A stretch of 64,000 nucleotides of DNA from Capsicum annuum (GCF_002878395.1 NC_061120.1:93707805-93771804), one strand, 5' to 3'; numbered from the stretch's first letter, positions 12,018-24,899 are shown. A program made the numbers and translations. Notes: a model not told the origin generated them from the sequence alone.

Positions 12018-13161
12018 TTTCACAACCCAAATAAGGGTCTGGCAATGACAGGTTTCTCAAGTCCATCACAGAATGCAGACTACCCTCTTTGCCTATCAAA
12101 ACAAAACATAACACACCTAGCATCAGTTGAATTCTAATTATATAAAAAGATATCAAATATTAAAAAGAAAGATATCTAGAAGTGTCAGCATCAATATCCA
12201 AATCCAAAGTAATACCCACAAAGACTCTTCTAATCTTAAAACAGCAAACATCGGGGCATGCCCCCAACTCTTACAATGAAAATGATAATGAAAATTATAA
12301 TGTTAAAATGATGTCTTCAATTTTAATGTATGGAAAGAAATTGATGGAATGATCATGTTTTCTAGATAATGGAAGCTCACCACTTCATCATAAAAAACGG
12401 ATGAACTGAGTCAATCCACCTCACACTATATAAGAAAACTATGATTGTCTTCACACCCTACCTCATGTGGGGATACAAAGTATTAAGACGATTAGTTGGT
12501 TAAGCACTAACATGTAACTTAGCGATAGGGGAAAAATAATGCCATGATCAATAGTCCAAAAATAATAAAAATCAGGTCCATAAAATCATATGCCAATACA
12601 TACATATATCTAATGATGGGATAGGGAATGACAATTAACATGTACTTCTTAAAAATCTTAACCTTGATTGTGTAGGTTGACTATGAAAAAACTAGCCACG
12701 GTCTATATAGGTCAGCTGTCTCCTCCTAGTTGGACCCCAATACCTGTTAGCCACATGAACAAAGGATATCACAAAAGGTTTGGAAATCCTCGTACCCTTC
12801 GTCATTTATGATAAAATATATATATAGAGAGTTACATAAGCACCCAATTATTAGAACCTAGCCTTATGTCGGAAAACAGGAGTTTCCAGTATCAGGCCTT
12901 CTAGACTCACACTCCATATCTAGTTGACATAACCCCCATAAAGCCCCAATTAAAACATTTAGCACCTAAACCAACCATTACTACAAGTAGTCAATAATTA
13001 AGACATCATTAAGTAGTGTAGTCATACCGATTATAGCATACAAGAAATGTCATTAAGCCAACTCATTTATGGAATACTTATACCAAAAACTCCATTATTA
13101 AAATCAAATTATGGGATTCCTTATAACCCACAAGGTTTTCAATGCCATCTTTAACTATTTC
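12018..13161 (-). repeat. Truncated 5' LTR of A1
   Basis: It begins at the primer-site side (tttcacaaccc, the mutated LTR end) and follows the 3' LTR through the ggaagctcaccactt box (12371-12385). It then stops near the position matching about 5912 of the 3' LTR, where LTR family B starts with tgacatgac at 13162. About 1.1 of 2.1 kb remains. The missing upstream half was not found beyond element B1. Confidence 0.8.
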
Positions 13162-15672
13162 TGACATGACCCAAAAAACAGTCTTATTTTAATGGGCATC
13201 CCAAGTCTATCCAGTATTGGGGACCACCACTATTACCCAACATAACCATAAAATATGCATACCCTGAGTCTGATGAATTTCAAATGTATAACAAGATAGT
13301 GTTTATTACAATTCGCAACTCTAGATAAATTTATAACTGTGCCCAATCCAAACAAGTCCAACCATCCATTTCTAACCATCAACTATAACCAAATAAATAT
13401 AAAATCCAACTTTCTTTCCATAACATAATATACCAAGATGGAACAATCATAAATTCAGTCAAATTGTGTAGGCCCTAATACAAATATCATTCTATGGTTG
13501 ACACCAATATCGACCCCGCCCATTCAAACACATATTAGTCACACAAAGCCATAAAACCAAATAAAAAACAATATTCGGTTGGGACATATCCACGAACATA
13601 GCCAAAACCAATATCAATACATAACCAAAGTATGTAAAGACGTCCATTATATAAAATGGAGCCTTTTGAAATATGGAAGCTCACTACTTTAATCCAACAA
13701 CTGATCCTAAATCCGATCACTAAGCAGGAGGAGTAGAACAAGTGATTCTTGCATCCCGTAGCGGATGCAGCCGCCCGATAATGGGTTAGCAAGTGAACAC
13801 TAGCATGAACTCAAGAAAAGGATAAAGTAATGCCTTTCAATAAAACCAAGTAAACCAACAACATGCATAATAAACCATACATATACATATATATTTATAA
13901 CCATGCAAGGAAAGGTAATTGTGTTTAGAATGCATTTAAACCATTAACCTGGGTATGTGTAGCTTACCATCCTAGAATCACCCACGATGTATATGAGTCC
14001 AGTGTAACACCCTGAACGAGCCCCGATGCGTGTAGCCATATGAACCAAAGATACCATAAGCGTATGGGATTCTGGATTACCCTACGCTTGCCATGACACA
14101 TATGTATAGTGTACTTAGAGGATTCTAATGTACCTTATAGTAATATATATGTTTGCTATGACGAACCCACATGTCCGTAGACATGAGTTTTTAGTGTTTG
14201 TCAAATGGACTTGAACCTTTTCAGTTAGCTATTACTCCCCAGTATTATTGCCGAAGTAAAACCATTACCATGTAGGCAAAACATTATTCAATTATTATTA
14301 ACCAAGGCTATGAGTAGTGGTATCATCATACCGACCATAGCTTGCAAGTAATATCCTAAGACGACCTTTTTATGTTAAAGTATTCTGATGTACCCATAGA
14401 TTATGTTGTCAAGTTAACTTGGGGTAATCCTGTGTACCCCATAAGTGTTCTATTACTAAGTTTTGTTGGTGGAATCCTATGAACTCCACATGTGTTCATT
14501 ATTATATTTACTTGGGGAATTCTATCGTCCCCAACAGGGATATTTATTTAACAATAACCATGACCACCAAACCTTATGATTTAACCAATTAAAACCATTT
14601 ACTCAATTTTTACTATTTCAAGTTCCATTACCAAAACATACCGTTCAATCGTTCCATTAAAAGTCAAGTAATATAGTAAAAGCACTGTCATAGGCATTTT
14701 ATCAAATATGTTAGGGGCATAGTATTTGCAAAACCAATTCCAATAACCAATTAACCATTCCAATTCTACCAATTGTCCAAACAACTATTTGAGTATTAAA
14801 ATACATAATTAAAGCATTTAATATCGAAACCCCCACTATATATTTGAAAACCCCAAAACTTAAAAATATTCATTTCATGAAAACATTGTATAAAACATTT
14901 CTTTAGTTTGAACTAATGATGAGAAAGGAGTACGTGCCTTAGATTACGATGATGATAGCGAAAAATCATGCATAAAAGCCCCAAATTGATCGATTAGATG
15001 AAACCCTAGCCTTCCTTTACCCCAAGAGACTTAAAGAGAATTAGAGAGTGTTTCTAAGTGTTTAAGATTAGAATAATAGGGTAAATGATGTCCCAATAGT
15101 GATATAAGTCATGGGGCCTTAAGAGGTTATTAGGGGCAATGTCGAGATTACCCCGAACTTAAATGTCTTAAAATTCTATTTAGATAATATGACTCAACCA
15201 TATCAGTCAAACCTTTCCAAACTAGTGGTACCCACCACTTGTACCCTAGACCTTCCCCTTGGACCCAACATACGACTTACCCAAACTAAGTCGTACCCAT
15301 ACTATTCGATCCGTATCCCTTATAGAATAGAATTAAAGAAAGTTTGAACATTATCTACTGTACAAGTCAATGGTACGACTTGAACCCTATCTTACGGCTT
15401 ATGGTGAACCACTCCTACACAGATTCTAGTTAAGTTACTCAATCTCAAATTAAGAGATGGAAAAACCCAAACCATACGAGCCATCCCCAATCATACAACT
15501 TGTGCCCATAAAGTCGTACCCGTTCAATAAACAAATCCAACCCACAAACTAATACTTGCTGGCAAACGACCAAGTGTATACCATCGGTACCTCATCATAT
15601 AACAATTACATGAAAGTTGTATGATGTCTAGAATCAAGAAATTTTCTGAGGGTCCAAACCCAAGGTGTTTCA
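13162..15672 (-). repeat. 3' LTR of B1 (family B)
   Basis: It runs from tgacatgac (13162) to aaggtgtttca (15672), on the minus strand TGAAACACCTTGGG to GTCATGTCA, 2511 bp. The ends were set by aligning with the plus-strand copy at 55317-57668. Beyond 15672 the minus strand keeps an ATGATCCTA stretch matching the purine-tract region at 36928-36948, but the purine run itself is mutated. It contains ggaagctcactactt (13675-13689), aaaccctag (15001-15009) and several tacgactt/agtcgtac motifs at 15270-15530. Confidence 0.85.
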
Positions 15673-15829
15673 GTTTGACCTACTAGGATCATTCATCCCC
15701 TAATAATAGACAAGGTAGATAAAATAGAAGAATGAGTAATTTGAATAATCAAATATCAATCCAACCTTTAACCAAGTTAAAAAACAATAATGTGATCAAG
15801 AATACTTACCTTATGCAGAATATCAGAAT

Positions 15830-17100
15830 CAGAAAATAAATATTGATATTTGGACTTTATGCCCGCTTCCATTTTCTATGTAGCCACTTCCACCTTATAG
15901 TTCCACCATAGAACTTAAGTAAGCCCTTATCCTTTGTCAATAATATATGAACCTGCCAGTCTAATATCTCAATTGAGATCTCTTCATACGACAGAAAATA
16001 TTAGATACCCAATCCTTCTAATGGAACGACCAAAAAAGGATCACTAAGACACTTTCTCAGCATAGAGACATGAAATACTAGATGAATAGAGCTTAAACTA
16101 GAAGGAAAATAAAATTCATAGAAAACATTACCAACCCTCCGAAAAAACTCATAAGGACCAACATACCAGAGAATGAGCTTTCAATTTTTTACCAAACCAC
16201 ATCACTCTCTTCATGAAAGATTCCTTTACAAACGTATACCTTATCCCTAACCTCAAACTCTAAGTCTCTACACCTTATATTCACAAAGGACTTTTGGAGA
16301 CTTTGGCCAGCCTTAAGCCTATCCCAAATCACCTTCACATTTTTTTATAGATTTATAAACCTAGTCCATAACGAACTTACCTACCTCACCATGATTAAAC
16401 CACCTAATAGGAGATCTATACCTCCTACAATATAATGACTCAATAGAGGTTATTCCAATGCTAAAATGATAGCTATCATTGTAAGTAAAGTCTACCAAAG
16501 GTAGATGCTTAACCCAATTGAAGCCATAATCAATTGCACATACACAAATCATGTCCTCTAATGTTTGAATAGTCTTCTCTACTAGTCTATGAATCTGCGG
16601 ATGAAAAGCAGTATTCAAACTAAGTTTTATCCCCAACCCTTTCTGAATAGACCGCAAAATATTTAATGAAAATTACATACCATGATAAAAAATAATCTAA
16701 ATAAGTACCCCATGCAGCTTTACAATCTCATGAAGATACAATCGCACATAGTCATTAGCCGAAAAGTTAGTCCAAACCAACAAGAAGTGAGTTTACTTTT
16801 AATCCTATCCACGATGACCCAAACTGAATCAAATTAGTTGTGAGATAGAGGAAAACTAGTAATCAAATCCATATTAATTTCCTCGTATTTCCATTTAGGC
16901 AACTCAATTTTCTGAAATAGCCCTCCATACCTCATAAGCTCAACTTTCACTTGCTGACATACTAAACACGTGGCCACTATATCAGCTATTTCCCTTTTCA
17001 TACCATTCCTCCAATATATCTTCTTGAGATCATGATACATTTTTTTGAGCCATGATGCACAACATAGCTTGATTCATATATCTCAACCAAAATTCTTTGC
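15830..17100 (-). pseudogene. B1 integrase
   Basis: The zinc-binding region and start of the core lie at 17040-16834: YHDLKKIYWRNGMKREIADI, CLVCQQVK with the Cys pair intact, then INMDLIT with the first catalytic Asp. The region with the second Asp (about 16830-16660) is frameshifted. The third part of the core and C-terminal segment are at 16657-16361: KLSLNTAFHPQ, the catalytic Glu in VEKTIQTLED, then LPLVDFTYNDSYH and RYRSPIRWF. GPY/F and tail remains extend to about 15830. The reading frame is better kept here than in A1, but it is still not continuous. Confidence 0.85.
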
Positions 17101-17279
17101 CAAAAACTATCTATATCAGGAGCACATAATCTGCCTTAGTAGCTCAAGTTAGCATCACCAAAGATCTCAAACACAATCATCATTTCCTCATAAACATCCC
17201 TATTGATTTTCATTAAGATGGGACCTACCATTTGCTTTTGCATTATCTCTACACTAAGAGATAACTGAACTACTTTCTG

Positions 17280-17870
17280 TATAATCACACAACCTTTCTC
17301 GTAGTCCAATGGAAAAACTTACAGATTAGACAAATGCTGAATATCCTTAACCAATTCCCACTTTTTCTTATCCACGTAAGCTAAAATCTCTATGGGAAAC
17401 CTTCTAAGAGCATCATCAACCATGTTAGCTTTACCTAAGTTGTAGTGAATACTTATATCATAGTCTTTGAGAAATTCCAACCATCTCTTCTACATGAGAT
17501 TAAGCTCCTTCTGAGTGAACATATACTATAGACTCTTAGGATCAGAAAAGATGTCCAAGTACACTCCATACAAATAATGCCACCATATTTTCAAAGCAAA
17601 ACTACCATTAACACCACTAACTTATGAGTAGGATAATTCATTTTATATACTTTTAACTACCTGAAAATATATGCCATCTCCTTCCTATGCTACTTTAAAA
17701 TGAAAAAAACTTCCACCTAAGATGCATAACAATAAACCACAAACCGCTTATTATCTTCAGGAAATGTCAATATTGGAGCCAGAGTTAGCTTATCTTTCGG
17801 CTTATAGACACTCCCCTCATAAGCATCCGATTAATAAAACTTTACCTTCTTCTTAGTCAACTTAGTCAAT
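17280..17870 (-). pseudogene. B1 RNase H
   Basis: The minus strand gives KELNLM, a stop, then KRWLEFLKDYDISIHYNLGK and ANMVDDALRRFPIEIL, followed by KWELVKDIQHLSNL. This is the RNase H tail and connection region of Tekay elements, adjoining RT at its upstream end. Stops interrupt it. Confidence 0.78.
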
Positions 17871-18094
17871 GGGGAAGCTATCATTGAGAAACTTTCTATG
17901 AACCACCTATAATACCCACCCAAACCCTAGAAGCTGTGGATATCGATTGGACTCATGGGTTTAGGCCACATTTTAACCATCACTACCTTTTATAGATCCA
18001 CCATGATTGCGTCACTCAGAATAACATGACCAAGAAAATTTACAGCGTTCAACCAAAACTCACACTTGGAGAATTTGGCATACAATTGTTGCTA
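17871..18094 (-). pseudogene. B1 RT, 3' fragment
   Basis: The minus strand keeps the RT segment after the catalytic box: the region encoding the 'hint for another strand' part with NFVGHVIL-like and IDIHSF-like sequence. Similarity to other Tekay RTs stops at about 18094 in the middle of the domain, marking the truncation point of the element. Confidence 0.6.
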
Positions 18095-19690
18095 AATTTT
18101 TATCAAAATATTGCAAATTTTATGTTTAATTATAGGTTAGTTCTTTTATTTAGACCCAAAAAAACTAGATTATTGTTGAGTAAATGGTGGTATTGTTTCA
18201 GCGAGAAATTTACCTATTTTTGAGAATAAATGTTCCTTCAACATTAGGAACATGTTGACAGTTTTGAAAGTATAATTTTACAAGCGAGCCCGACATGGGA
18301 TTTTTAATAGATTTTGGACCCAAAGGATGAAAATTTAAAATGAATATTGTTGTTCTCAAATTGATGAGTAAATTAATACCTTTATAGAGTGGCATTGTGC
18401 GGGAGCTTCCCTAAAAAGGGAAATCATTGATTTAGCAGAGTTCACTTGCTTTCTTTGGTGTTCAGGTAAGATAGACTAACTTTTCTCCTAGATTCAGCTT
18501 AATTATTGTAACAATTTGATATTATGATAGTTTTGAGTTAGAAAATTAGGTCTTGGTTACACTCATAGAGTAAATTGAAATATTTAGCCGATTAAGGTGC
18601 CATAATTAATTGATTTTGACCTCACTATTAATTCTTTAGGTAGAGTTCTTATTTTAGGACTCCATGAGGCTTATTTAGTATCTTGTAGTTGAATTTGTCA
18701 CTCTAGTATAGTTTTGGTAGAGTTTTCCTTAGAATAGATTATTGGGGCTAGAAGTGGGTGCTTTCGGCCTATCTTAGGCCAATTTTACTACTACCTTCTT
18801 ATAAACTAAACATACATGTTACATTATCTTATTTACATTCTTGAGCCTGAGGAAGTTGTAGGAATATTATGGTTTATTCTAGCATGATGCTTGGGATATG
18901 TTGCTAAGACAAATTTGATCCAGGCATTATTGATGAATTTAGTTTGTGTTCAAGTCTAATCATTTATGATACTAAAATCAGCTCGATTCCAACATTATTG
19001 ATGATATTTGTTTGGTTCAAGTTTGACATATGAGACACTAGTTTTTATTTATGTCTAGAGATTTATATATCTAAGACCAATTTGATTCTGGTACTTATTC
19101 AAGATATTAGTTTTAGTTAAAGAACAACATATGAGATATTAGTTTTAGTACAAATCTGGCAATTTATGATACTAAGACTATCTTGATTCTGACATTACTG
19201 ATGATTTTAGTTTCAATTTATGTCTGGCATATTTCAAAAAAATCTTATTCTAGTCATTTAATTTCTGGGATGATTCCTATATTATTGATGATATTAGTTT
19301 TGGTTCAAGTCGGGCTTATGAGATACTAGTTCTCATTCAAGTGTAATATTAAGAGACATTTTAATGACCGTAGTGGAAATAGTTCCTATTGTTACTACTT
19401 CTTGATTGTACACTCAATGAATATGGGATCCCGCATTGGGTTATTTATTTTATTTCACCTTCTGGGGTCATGGGGGCCATGTTATGTCCTGACAGTCATG
19501 TTTTCTTTAATATCATTTTCTAGTTCTTACCTTTCAGTGGTTGGAGTACTATTCCATTGCCTTTTTTCCTTGACTTCTCTTATTTATCTCATATTTTATT
19601 ATATTTATATTATGATTTAGCTCGTTAAGAAGATGATACTCGTGGCTTTGGTACTTATATACACTTTTGTACCTTCTTGCTACTGATCCG
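18095..19690. other. Anonymous DNA between the duplicated blocks
   Basis: No protein domain recognised. It begins at the truncation of element B1 and ends where copy 2 of the composite begins. The middle (about 18892-19345) holds degenerate tandem repeats. A 72-codon hydrophobic frame at 19402-19620 has no support as a gene. The stretch 18200-18500 looks less decayed than its surroundings but I cannot assign it. Confidence 0.5.
18892..19345. repeat. Degenerate tandem repeat, period about 100 bp
   Basis: Units begin with atttatgatact or atttatatatct at 18962, 19061 and 19162 (spacing 99 and 101). Each continues with a gattctgacattattgatga-like core, then a ttagttttggttcaagt-like core and a catatgagatactag-like core. 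Partial units flank these on both sides. Divergence between units is high, so this is an old minisatellite-like array. Confidence 0.75.
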
Positions 19691-20130
19691 AGTACATACA
19701 AGTGTACATAATCTTATGACTAATAATTGAAGTAAGTACATATATTTCACCCATAGGGATTTAGTGAATAAAAGATCTCGTTTTAATTCTTATAGCATTT
19801 AGTAGGTGACCAATAATAAAGAATGATTTATGTGTTTTGAATGTAAATCAAATCAACTGTACACAAGTCATAGATTAGTTGTGTTGTAATTGAGATATGA
19901 GGAAAGATCCTAGATTGTGGTAGTTTGACAGTCTAGTTGAGCTATCAATATTCAGCCTATTTTTATATCTTGAGTTACTTGTTGTAGGATATTGTAGGAA
20001 TATTGATCTTTCTCTTGGGAACTGTAGGTCTACTCAAGTATCACTAGTGCCTAAATTTTTGTGGTTGTTTATTAATTGTGAAGTTCATAAAGATTTCATA
20101 TGTATCAACAAAGGTAGCTCATAGGATATG

Positions 20131-20171
<41 letters not shown>

Positions 20172-20554
20172 GTGAAAATGGATTCCCTTTCCATTTATGG
20201 TTTACAAACAATCTCTTTTTTGTTTTTTACCCTCGTCATTTTCTTTTTCCAGTCGAACAAACAAGCACTTGATAATATTAGTAATATGATCAATCAAAGG
20301 AGTAAGTTGAAATTAATAAGAAATAAATAATTCTATATATGGTGATCAAAATAAGTAATATGATATTCAAGCCACAATTTCATGCTCAACCACAACCCTA
20401 GAAATTGTAAGGTTTAGTTAGAAACCTTCTTGGAAGTAGAGATTTTATGTGTTTAACAAGGTAGAAATAGAAAATAAAATAAAAGAAAAGAAACTAAACC
20501 TTTTTCTCAAGCTTTTCCTAGATTCAGATTCCATAAATGAGTTGTAAATGTTAA
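19691..20554. other. Left flank of element A2, no gene
   Basis: Duplicate of 3949-4822, holding the (AT)n tract at 20136-20168. No coding frame is supported. Confidence 0.6.
20136..20168. repeat. (AT)n microsatellite, 33 bp
   Basis: Counterpart of 4395-4422 in the other copy of the block, longer by a few bases. Confidence 0.95.
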
Positions 20555-22658
20555 TGTCATGACCTAAAAAAGTTCCTGGACCTGATGGGCAACTCAAGTC
20601 CACCAAGGACTAAAGATCACCACTCTGCCTAGCCGAACAGAATATAACACACCTAGAATCACTAAATTCCAAACATATAATAGGATAGAAATATAATTAA
20701 CTCCAATGCATCTAAGAGTATCAACAACGATTCCTAAATCCATATTATTCCCTCAAAGCCTCTACTAATCCGCAAACAGCCTACGTCAAGACATGCTCTC
20801 TACTCTCACAATGACACAGACAATGATAATGTTAATGTAAAGTCTTTAAATCTAATTTATAGAATGAAACCTATCGAATTATCAAGTCTTCCAGAGAATG
20901 AAAGCTCACCACTTTACCACAAACAACCAATGAATCAAGCCGATCCATCTAACACTTGTAGGAAAAGTAGGATTGCCTTCAAATCCAGCATTGCATGGGG
21001 ATATAGCATCCTATGATGGTTAGTGGGTTGAGAATTTACATGTAACTTAATGGTAGGGGTAAAATAAATCAATGATAAATAGTTCAAAACCAGTCAAAAT
21101 CCAATACACATAATCATATGCCAATAAATACATATATAAAATATTTGTATAGGGAATAACGCTTAGCATGAACTTTTTAATAATGTTTGACTTGATTATA
21201 TAGTTTGGCCGTCATAAAAATACCCACATGCTATATGTGTCCAGTGTCTCCTCTTGTCGAGCCTCAATGTGTGCTAGCCGCACGAACCGAGGACATCATA
21301 AAAGGTCGGGGAATCCTCATACCCTTTTCCATCCATGATACAAAAATATATATATGGTGTAACATAAGCACATGGTCATCAAGACCAACCCTCACACCAT
21401 CCTAGCTAGATAACATAACACTTACTAAGATGAATTTAAAACATTTAACACATTACCTAACCATTACAACAATGACTCAATCATTAAGATATCATTAAGT
21501 TGTATCCTCTTACCAACTATAGCCTGCAAGCAATGTCAATAAGCCAACTCTATCAGGGAATCTTTGTAATCAGACTTCATTATTAAAATATACTTTGGGG
21601 ATTACTTGTACCCCAAAAGGTTTTCAAATATATCCTTAAACATTTTTCCATTTATGCAATGCGTTAATTTTAAAGTAATAAGTCAAGCCAATAGATAAAT
21701 CATTTTCCAAAACCTAAAATGCAAATTGGTTGGGGATTCTTATGGATTTTAATACTGAAATCCAATTATTTAGGGAATTCCTGTTCCTTTAATTACATTT
21801 TTCAAAAGTTTGGGGAATCCCTGTACCACTAAATCCCTTCATTAATTTCTTTGCATACCACTGAGTGTACAAACCAACAATTCAGTGCATAATAAATTAA
21901 TAGAAATCATGGGAAAAACATTCAAACAATTTATATCAAAAACTCTGAACCCATCATTCAAAACCCAACATCAAAACCATATGAATAATGAATCAATGTC
22001 ATGCAATGAAGAAAATAATAGCGTAAGGATAGATATATTCCTTTATCGACAAGAAATTTAAAGAAGAAACCACCCTTAGAACCATAGATGACCACTTCTA
22101 TCGAAACTTAGCCTTGTATTGAATAGATTAATTGAGAGTAAAAAGAGTATGTGATGTGTTAATGTTTTGAAAATAACCCCCATTGGTGCATTATGGAAAT
22201 GGGGTTTAAGTGAGGAAGGAGGGAAATTATCAAGATACTCGTACTAAAAGTTTGAAATTTTACCACCCAATCGTTATGGGTTACCCTATGACTCGTAATG
22301 ACTGGCTACGAGTTGTCACCCCGACTCATGGTCAAGATAGTGTTCGAAGACACCCCAAACTTTTAATATTATGGGACCACTATACAACTCGTTAAGTGAT
22401 CCTATAGCTTGTAGGGTCTTAGTCACACTCAAGATAAAATAAATAGGTAATCATACTCGTCACCTTACGATTGGTATCTTACATCTCACGATACCTTGTT
22501 ATAGCTAGAATAGAAATATTACACTAGCACACTGGTCTACCTATGATTTGGCCTTTAAGACCTATATTTAAATAGTATGACTTGTAGGGAGAGTTTTAGT
22601 CAGGGAAATGAGTTTAAACCTCTAGGATTTCCCAGAGACCAACCATTGGGGTATTTAG
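20555..22658 (-). repeat. 3' LTR of A2
   Basis: It runs from tgtcatgac (20555) to ggggtatttag (22658), about 2.1 kb, co-linear with 4823-6921. The gaaagctcaccactt box is at 20900-20914. The aaaccctag box of A1 is mutated here to aaacttag near 22104. Confidence 0.85.
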
Positions 22659-22666
22659 TTCTCCCC
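22659..22666 (-). promoter_or_regulatory. Polypurine tract of A2
   Basis: On the minus strand this reads GGGGAGAA, directly before the LTR start. It is shorter than in A1. Confidence 0.65.
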
Positions 22667-22870
22667 GATTTGGATCATTGTCCCACAATGATGAGATAAT
22701 CTATTTATTAGCATGATTTGACTCCGATTACAACGACACTTATCTTTAATAAATACAGAAAACAAAGATATCAAGGAAACCAAAATTTCCTTTAATAAAG
22801 TTAGAAAACAAAGATGTTAAGGAAAATACGTACTTCAAGCACAATTATCAAAAATAGGGAATAAGAATGG

Positions 22871-24120
22871 CTATGTGGACTTTATGTCCTTTTCGGCTTT
22901 CCAAGTAGCATTTTTAAAATTTTGGATCCTTCGTAGAACTTTTACCAAAGCCACATCCTTAGTACTTAAACGATGGACCTGCCTATCAAAGATTTTCACC
23001 GTGAATTCCTTAAATGACAAGTATTTGAAAATAGCAAGAATATCCAAGGGAATGATCAAGGAAGGATCACCCATGCACTTCTTTAACATTGACACATTAA
23101 ATAACATATGAATGGAACTAAAACTAGGAGCAAATTCCAATTCATAGGCTACATTACCCAGTCTCATCAAGACCAAATAGGGGACAAAATACCAGGGACT
23201 AATCTTCCCCTTCTAACCAATCCACATTACTCCCTTCATTGGAGATACCTTAAAAAAAACCCGGTCACCAACAACAAATTCTAACTGTATTTGCCTCACA
23301 TTTATAAAAGACTTTTGATTACTTTGTGTAGTTATAAGCCTTTCCCTTAGAACATTCACCCTCTCCATGGCCTAATCAACCAAGTTAGGACCAAACAACC
23401 CAGCCTCACCAACCTCGAACCACCAAATAGGAGACCTATATATTCTGCCATAAAAAGCCTTTGTTGGATCCATTGCAATGCAAGAGTGATAACTAATATT
23501 ATATACGAACTCTATGAGCAAAAAATGATCAACCACACTACCACCAAAGTCGATCACATAGGACCTTAGAATATCCTCTAATGTATGAATGGTTCTCTTC
23601 GCCTATCCTTCTGCTTGAGAGTGGAAAGTTGTACTAAGGCTCATCTTAGTTCCCAAACCTCTATGTAAAGAATGCCAAAAATGAGATAAGAACGGTGTAC
23701 CTCAATTGGATATGATGGAAGCTGGAGCACCATGCAACTTGATGATTTCCTGAATATAGTGCTTAGTATAATCCTCTATCAAAAAATTAGTCTTCAATGG
23801 TAAAAAGTGAACGGACTTTACCATAGTATAAATGATGGCCCAAATTGAATAAAATAGATTTTGAGACAACGGAAGACCAAAAAGAAAATACATATTAATT
23901 ACCTCCCACTTCCACACAGGCATTACCAACCGATCGAGGCTCAAGTGCTCAACCGTCACTTGTTGTCAAACCATACACTTAACCACAAAATGGGCAACAT
24001 CTCTCTTCAACTAATTACACAAATTAGTCTCTTTCAAGTCATGGTACATTATCATCAAACCAGGATGAACTGTATACCTTGACTCATTTGATTCAATGAA
24101 GATTTTTTCTCATGTCCTAA
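22871..24120 (-). pseudogene. A2 integrase with chromodomain-like tail
   Basis: The core at 23959-23702 reads VWKWEVINMYF, where the family has MDF, so the first catalytic Asp is Tyr. It continues with VHFLPLK and YIQEIIKLHGAPASIISN, then a stop, where the family has SDRG, so the second Asp is Asn. GTPFLSHFWHS-like sequence follows. The GPY/F end and tail at 23176-22871 contain LMRLGNVAYELE, HMLFNVSMLKKCMGDPS, KIFDRQVHRLSTKDVALVK and ATWKAEKDI, the chromodomain-type ending of Tekay elements. Catalysis is impossible as it stands. Confidence 0.87.
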
Positions 24121-24301
24121 GCATATTACAAACCCATAATTTCCTTTAGTACCTTAATGTACCATCATTGCTAATCTCAAAACCCACTGCATTCTACTGG
24201 CGCACATCACCCGTAATTTGAATAATGTTAGAATTCAATAAATGTTTCTCTTTCACCTCCTCACCTAGAGATAAATTCACTACATCCTGCACAATCACTC
24301 C

Positions 24302-24880
24302 TCAATCCTCGGGGTCCAAAATATAAACTCCAAGATTAGTCAACCGGTGAAGATCTTTTGTTAAATCTTGCTTGTCCTCATCCATATCAATAAAGATTCC
24401 CATAGATATCCTAGTAAGTGTATCAACAACAATGTTAGCTCTACTTGGATGATAATGGAAACTCTTGTCGCAGTCTTTGAGCAACTCAATCCACCTCATT
24501 TTCCTGAGATTCAACTCCTTCTGGGTAAACACATATTGTAAGCTTTTATGATAAGAATATATGTCAACATGAAGCCCATATAAATAGTGACGCAAAATCT
24601 TCAACAAAAAGACTACAACCAACAACTCCAAACCATAAGTTGGATAATTCTTTTGATGCACATTCAGCTGCCTAGAATCATATGAAAACCACCTTGTCAT
24701 GTTGCATCAATACACAACCTAGTCAAACATGGGACACTTCACAATAAACAACAAAACCCTCGGTACCCTCGGGTAGAGTAAAAATTAGAGCCAAAGTGAA
24801 CTTATCATTTGACTTATCAAAACTATCCTCACAAGCATTCAACCACAAGAACTTTAGCTTTTTCTGAATCAACTTAGTTA
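24302..24880 (-). pseudogene. A2 RNase H
   Basis: A 132-codon open stretch at 24700-24302 keeps most of the RNase H domain and the connection to integrase: SYDSRQLNVHQKNYPTYGLE, LKILRHYLYGLHVDIYSYH, SLQYVFTQKELNLRKMRWIE, FHYHPSRANIVVDTLTR, and LHRLTNLGVYILDPED. This is the longest open Tekay frame in the composite. The Asp of the IYTDHKSL motif is Tyr (IYSYHKSL). The part closer to RT (24700-24880) is broken. Confidence 0.88.
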
Positions 24881-24899
24881 ATAGGGCAAAAATAAAAGA

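Larger units (their letters stand above)
4823..13161 (-). mobile_element. Tekay/Del-type Ty3 retrotransposon A1, decayed, 5' LTR truncated
   Basis: On the minus strand, from high to low coordinates, the element has a truncated 5' LTR (12018-13161), an initiator-Met-type primer site, gag, protease, RT, RNase H, integrase with a C-terminal tail, a purine tract and a full 3' LTR (4823-6921). This gag-PR-RT-RH-INT order is that of Ty3/gypsy elements, and the motifs match the Tekay/Del chromovirus branch. The 5' LTR stops where LTR family B begins. Stops and frameshifts occur in every domain. The same structure recurs at 20555-28301 as A2. Confidence 0.88.
3949..13667 (+). repeat. Composite block, copy 1 (duplicated at 19691-28806)
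   Basis: From acatacaagtgtacataat at 3949 the sequence can be followed in parallel with 19691 onward. The shared order is an anonymous 0.87-kb flank with an (AT)n tract, the 3' LTR of element A, its whole internal region, its truncated 5' LTR, and the first 0.5 kb of LTR family B. Homology stops after ggagcct at 13667 (28806 in the other copy). Because both flanks and the A/B junction are shared, this is duplication of a composite and not two insertions of one element. Copy 1 is the longer copy and keeps about 590 bp of gag that copy 2 has lost. Confidence 0.88.
13162..18094 (-). mobile_element. Truncated Tekay-type element B1
   Basis: A minus-strand element with a full 3' LTR of family B (13162-15672), followed by integrase, RNase H and the 3' part of RT. 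Homology ends near 18094 inside RT, just after the segment corresponding to the region past the FIDD box. Protease, gag and the 5' LTR are absent. It sits against the broken 5' LTR of A1. The same junction is present in copy 2 at 28301/28302, so it predates the duplication. Confidence 0.82.

Noticed and set aside
18892..19345. CRISPR-like array
   Set aside because: The units are about 100 bp, highly diverged and lack constant short repeats with unique spacers; the window is also plainly plant nuclear DNA.
19402..19620. 72-codon hydrophobic ORF that could suggest a small membrane protein
   Set aside because: T-rich DNA yields hydrophobic frames by chance; no homologue, gene context or conserved copy supports it.
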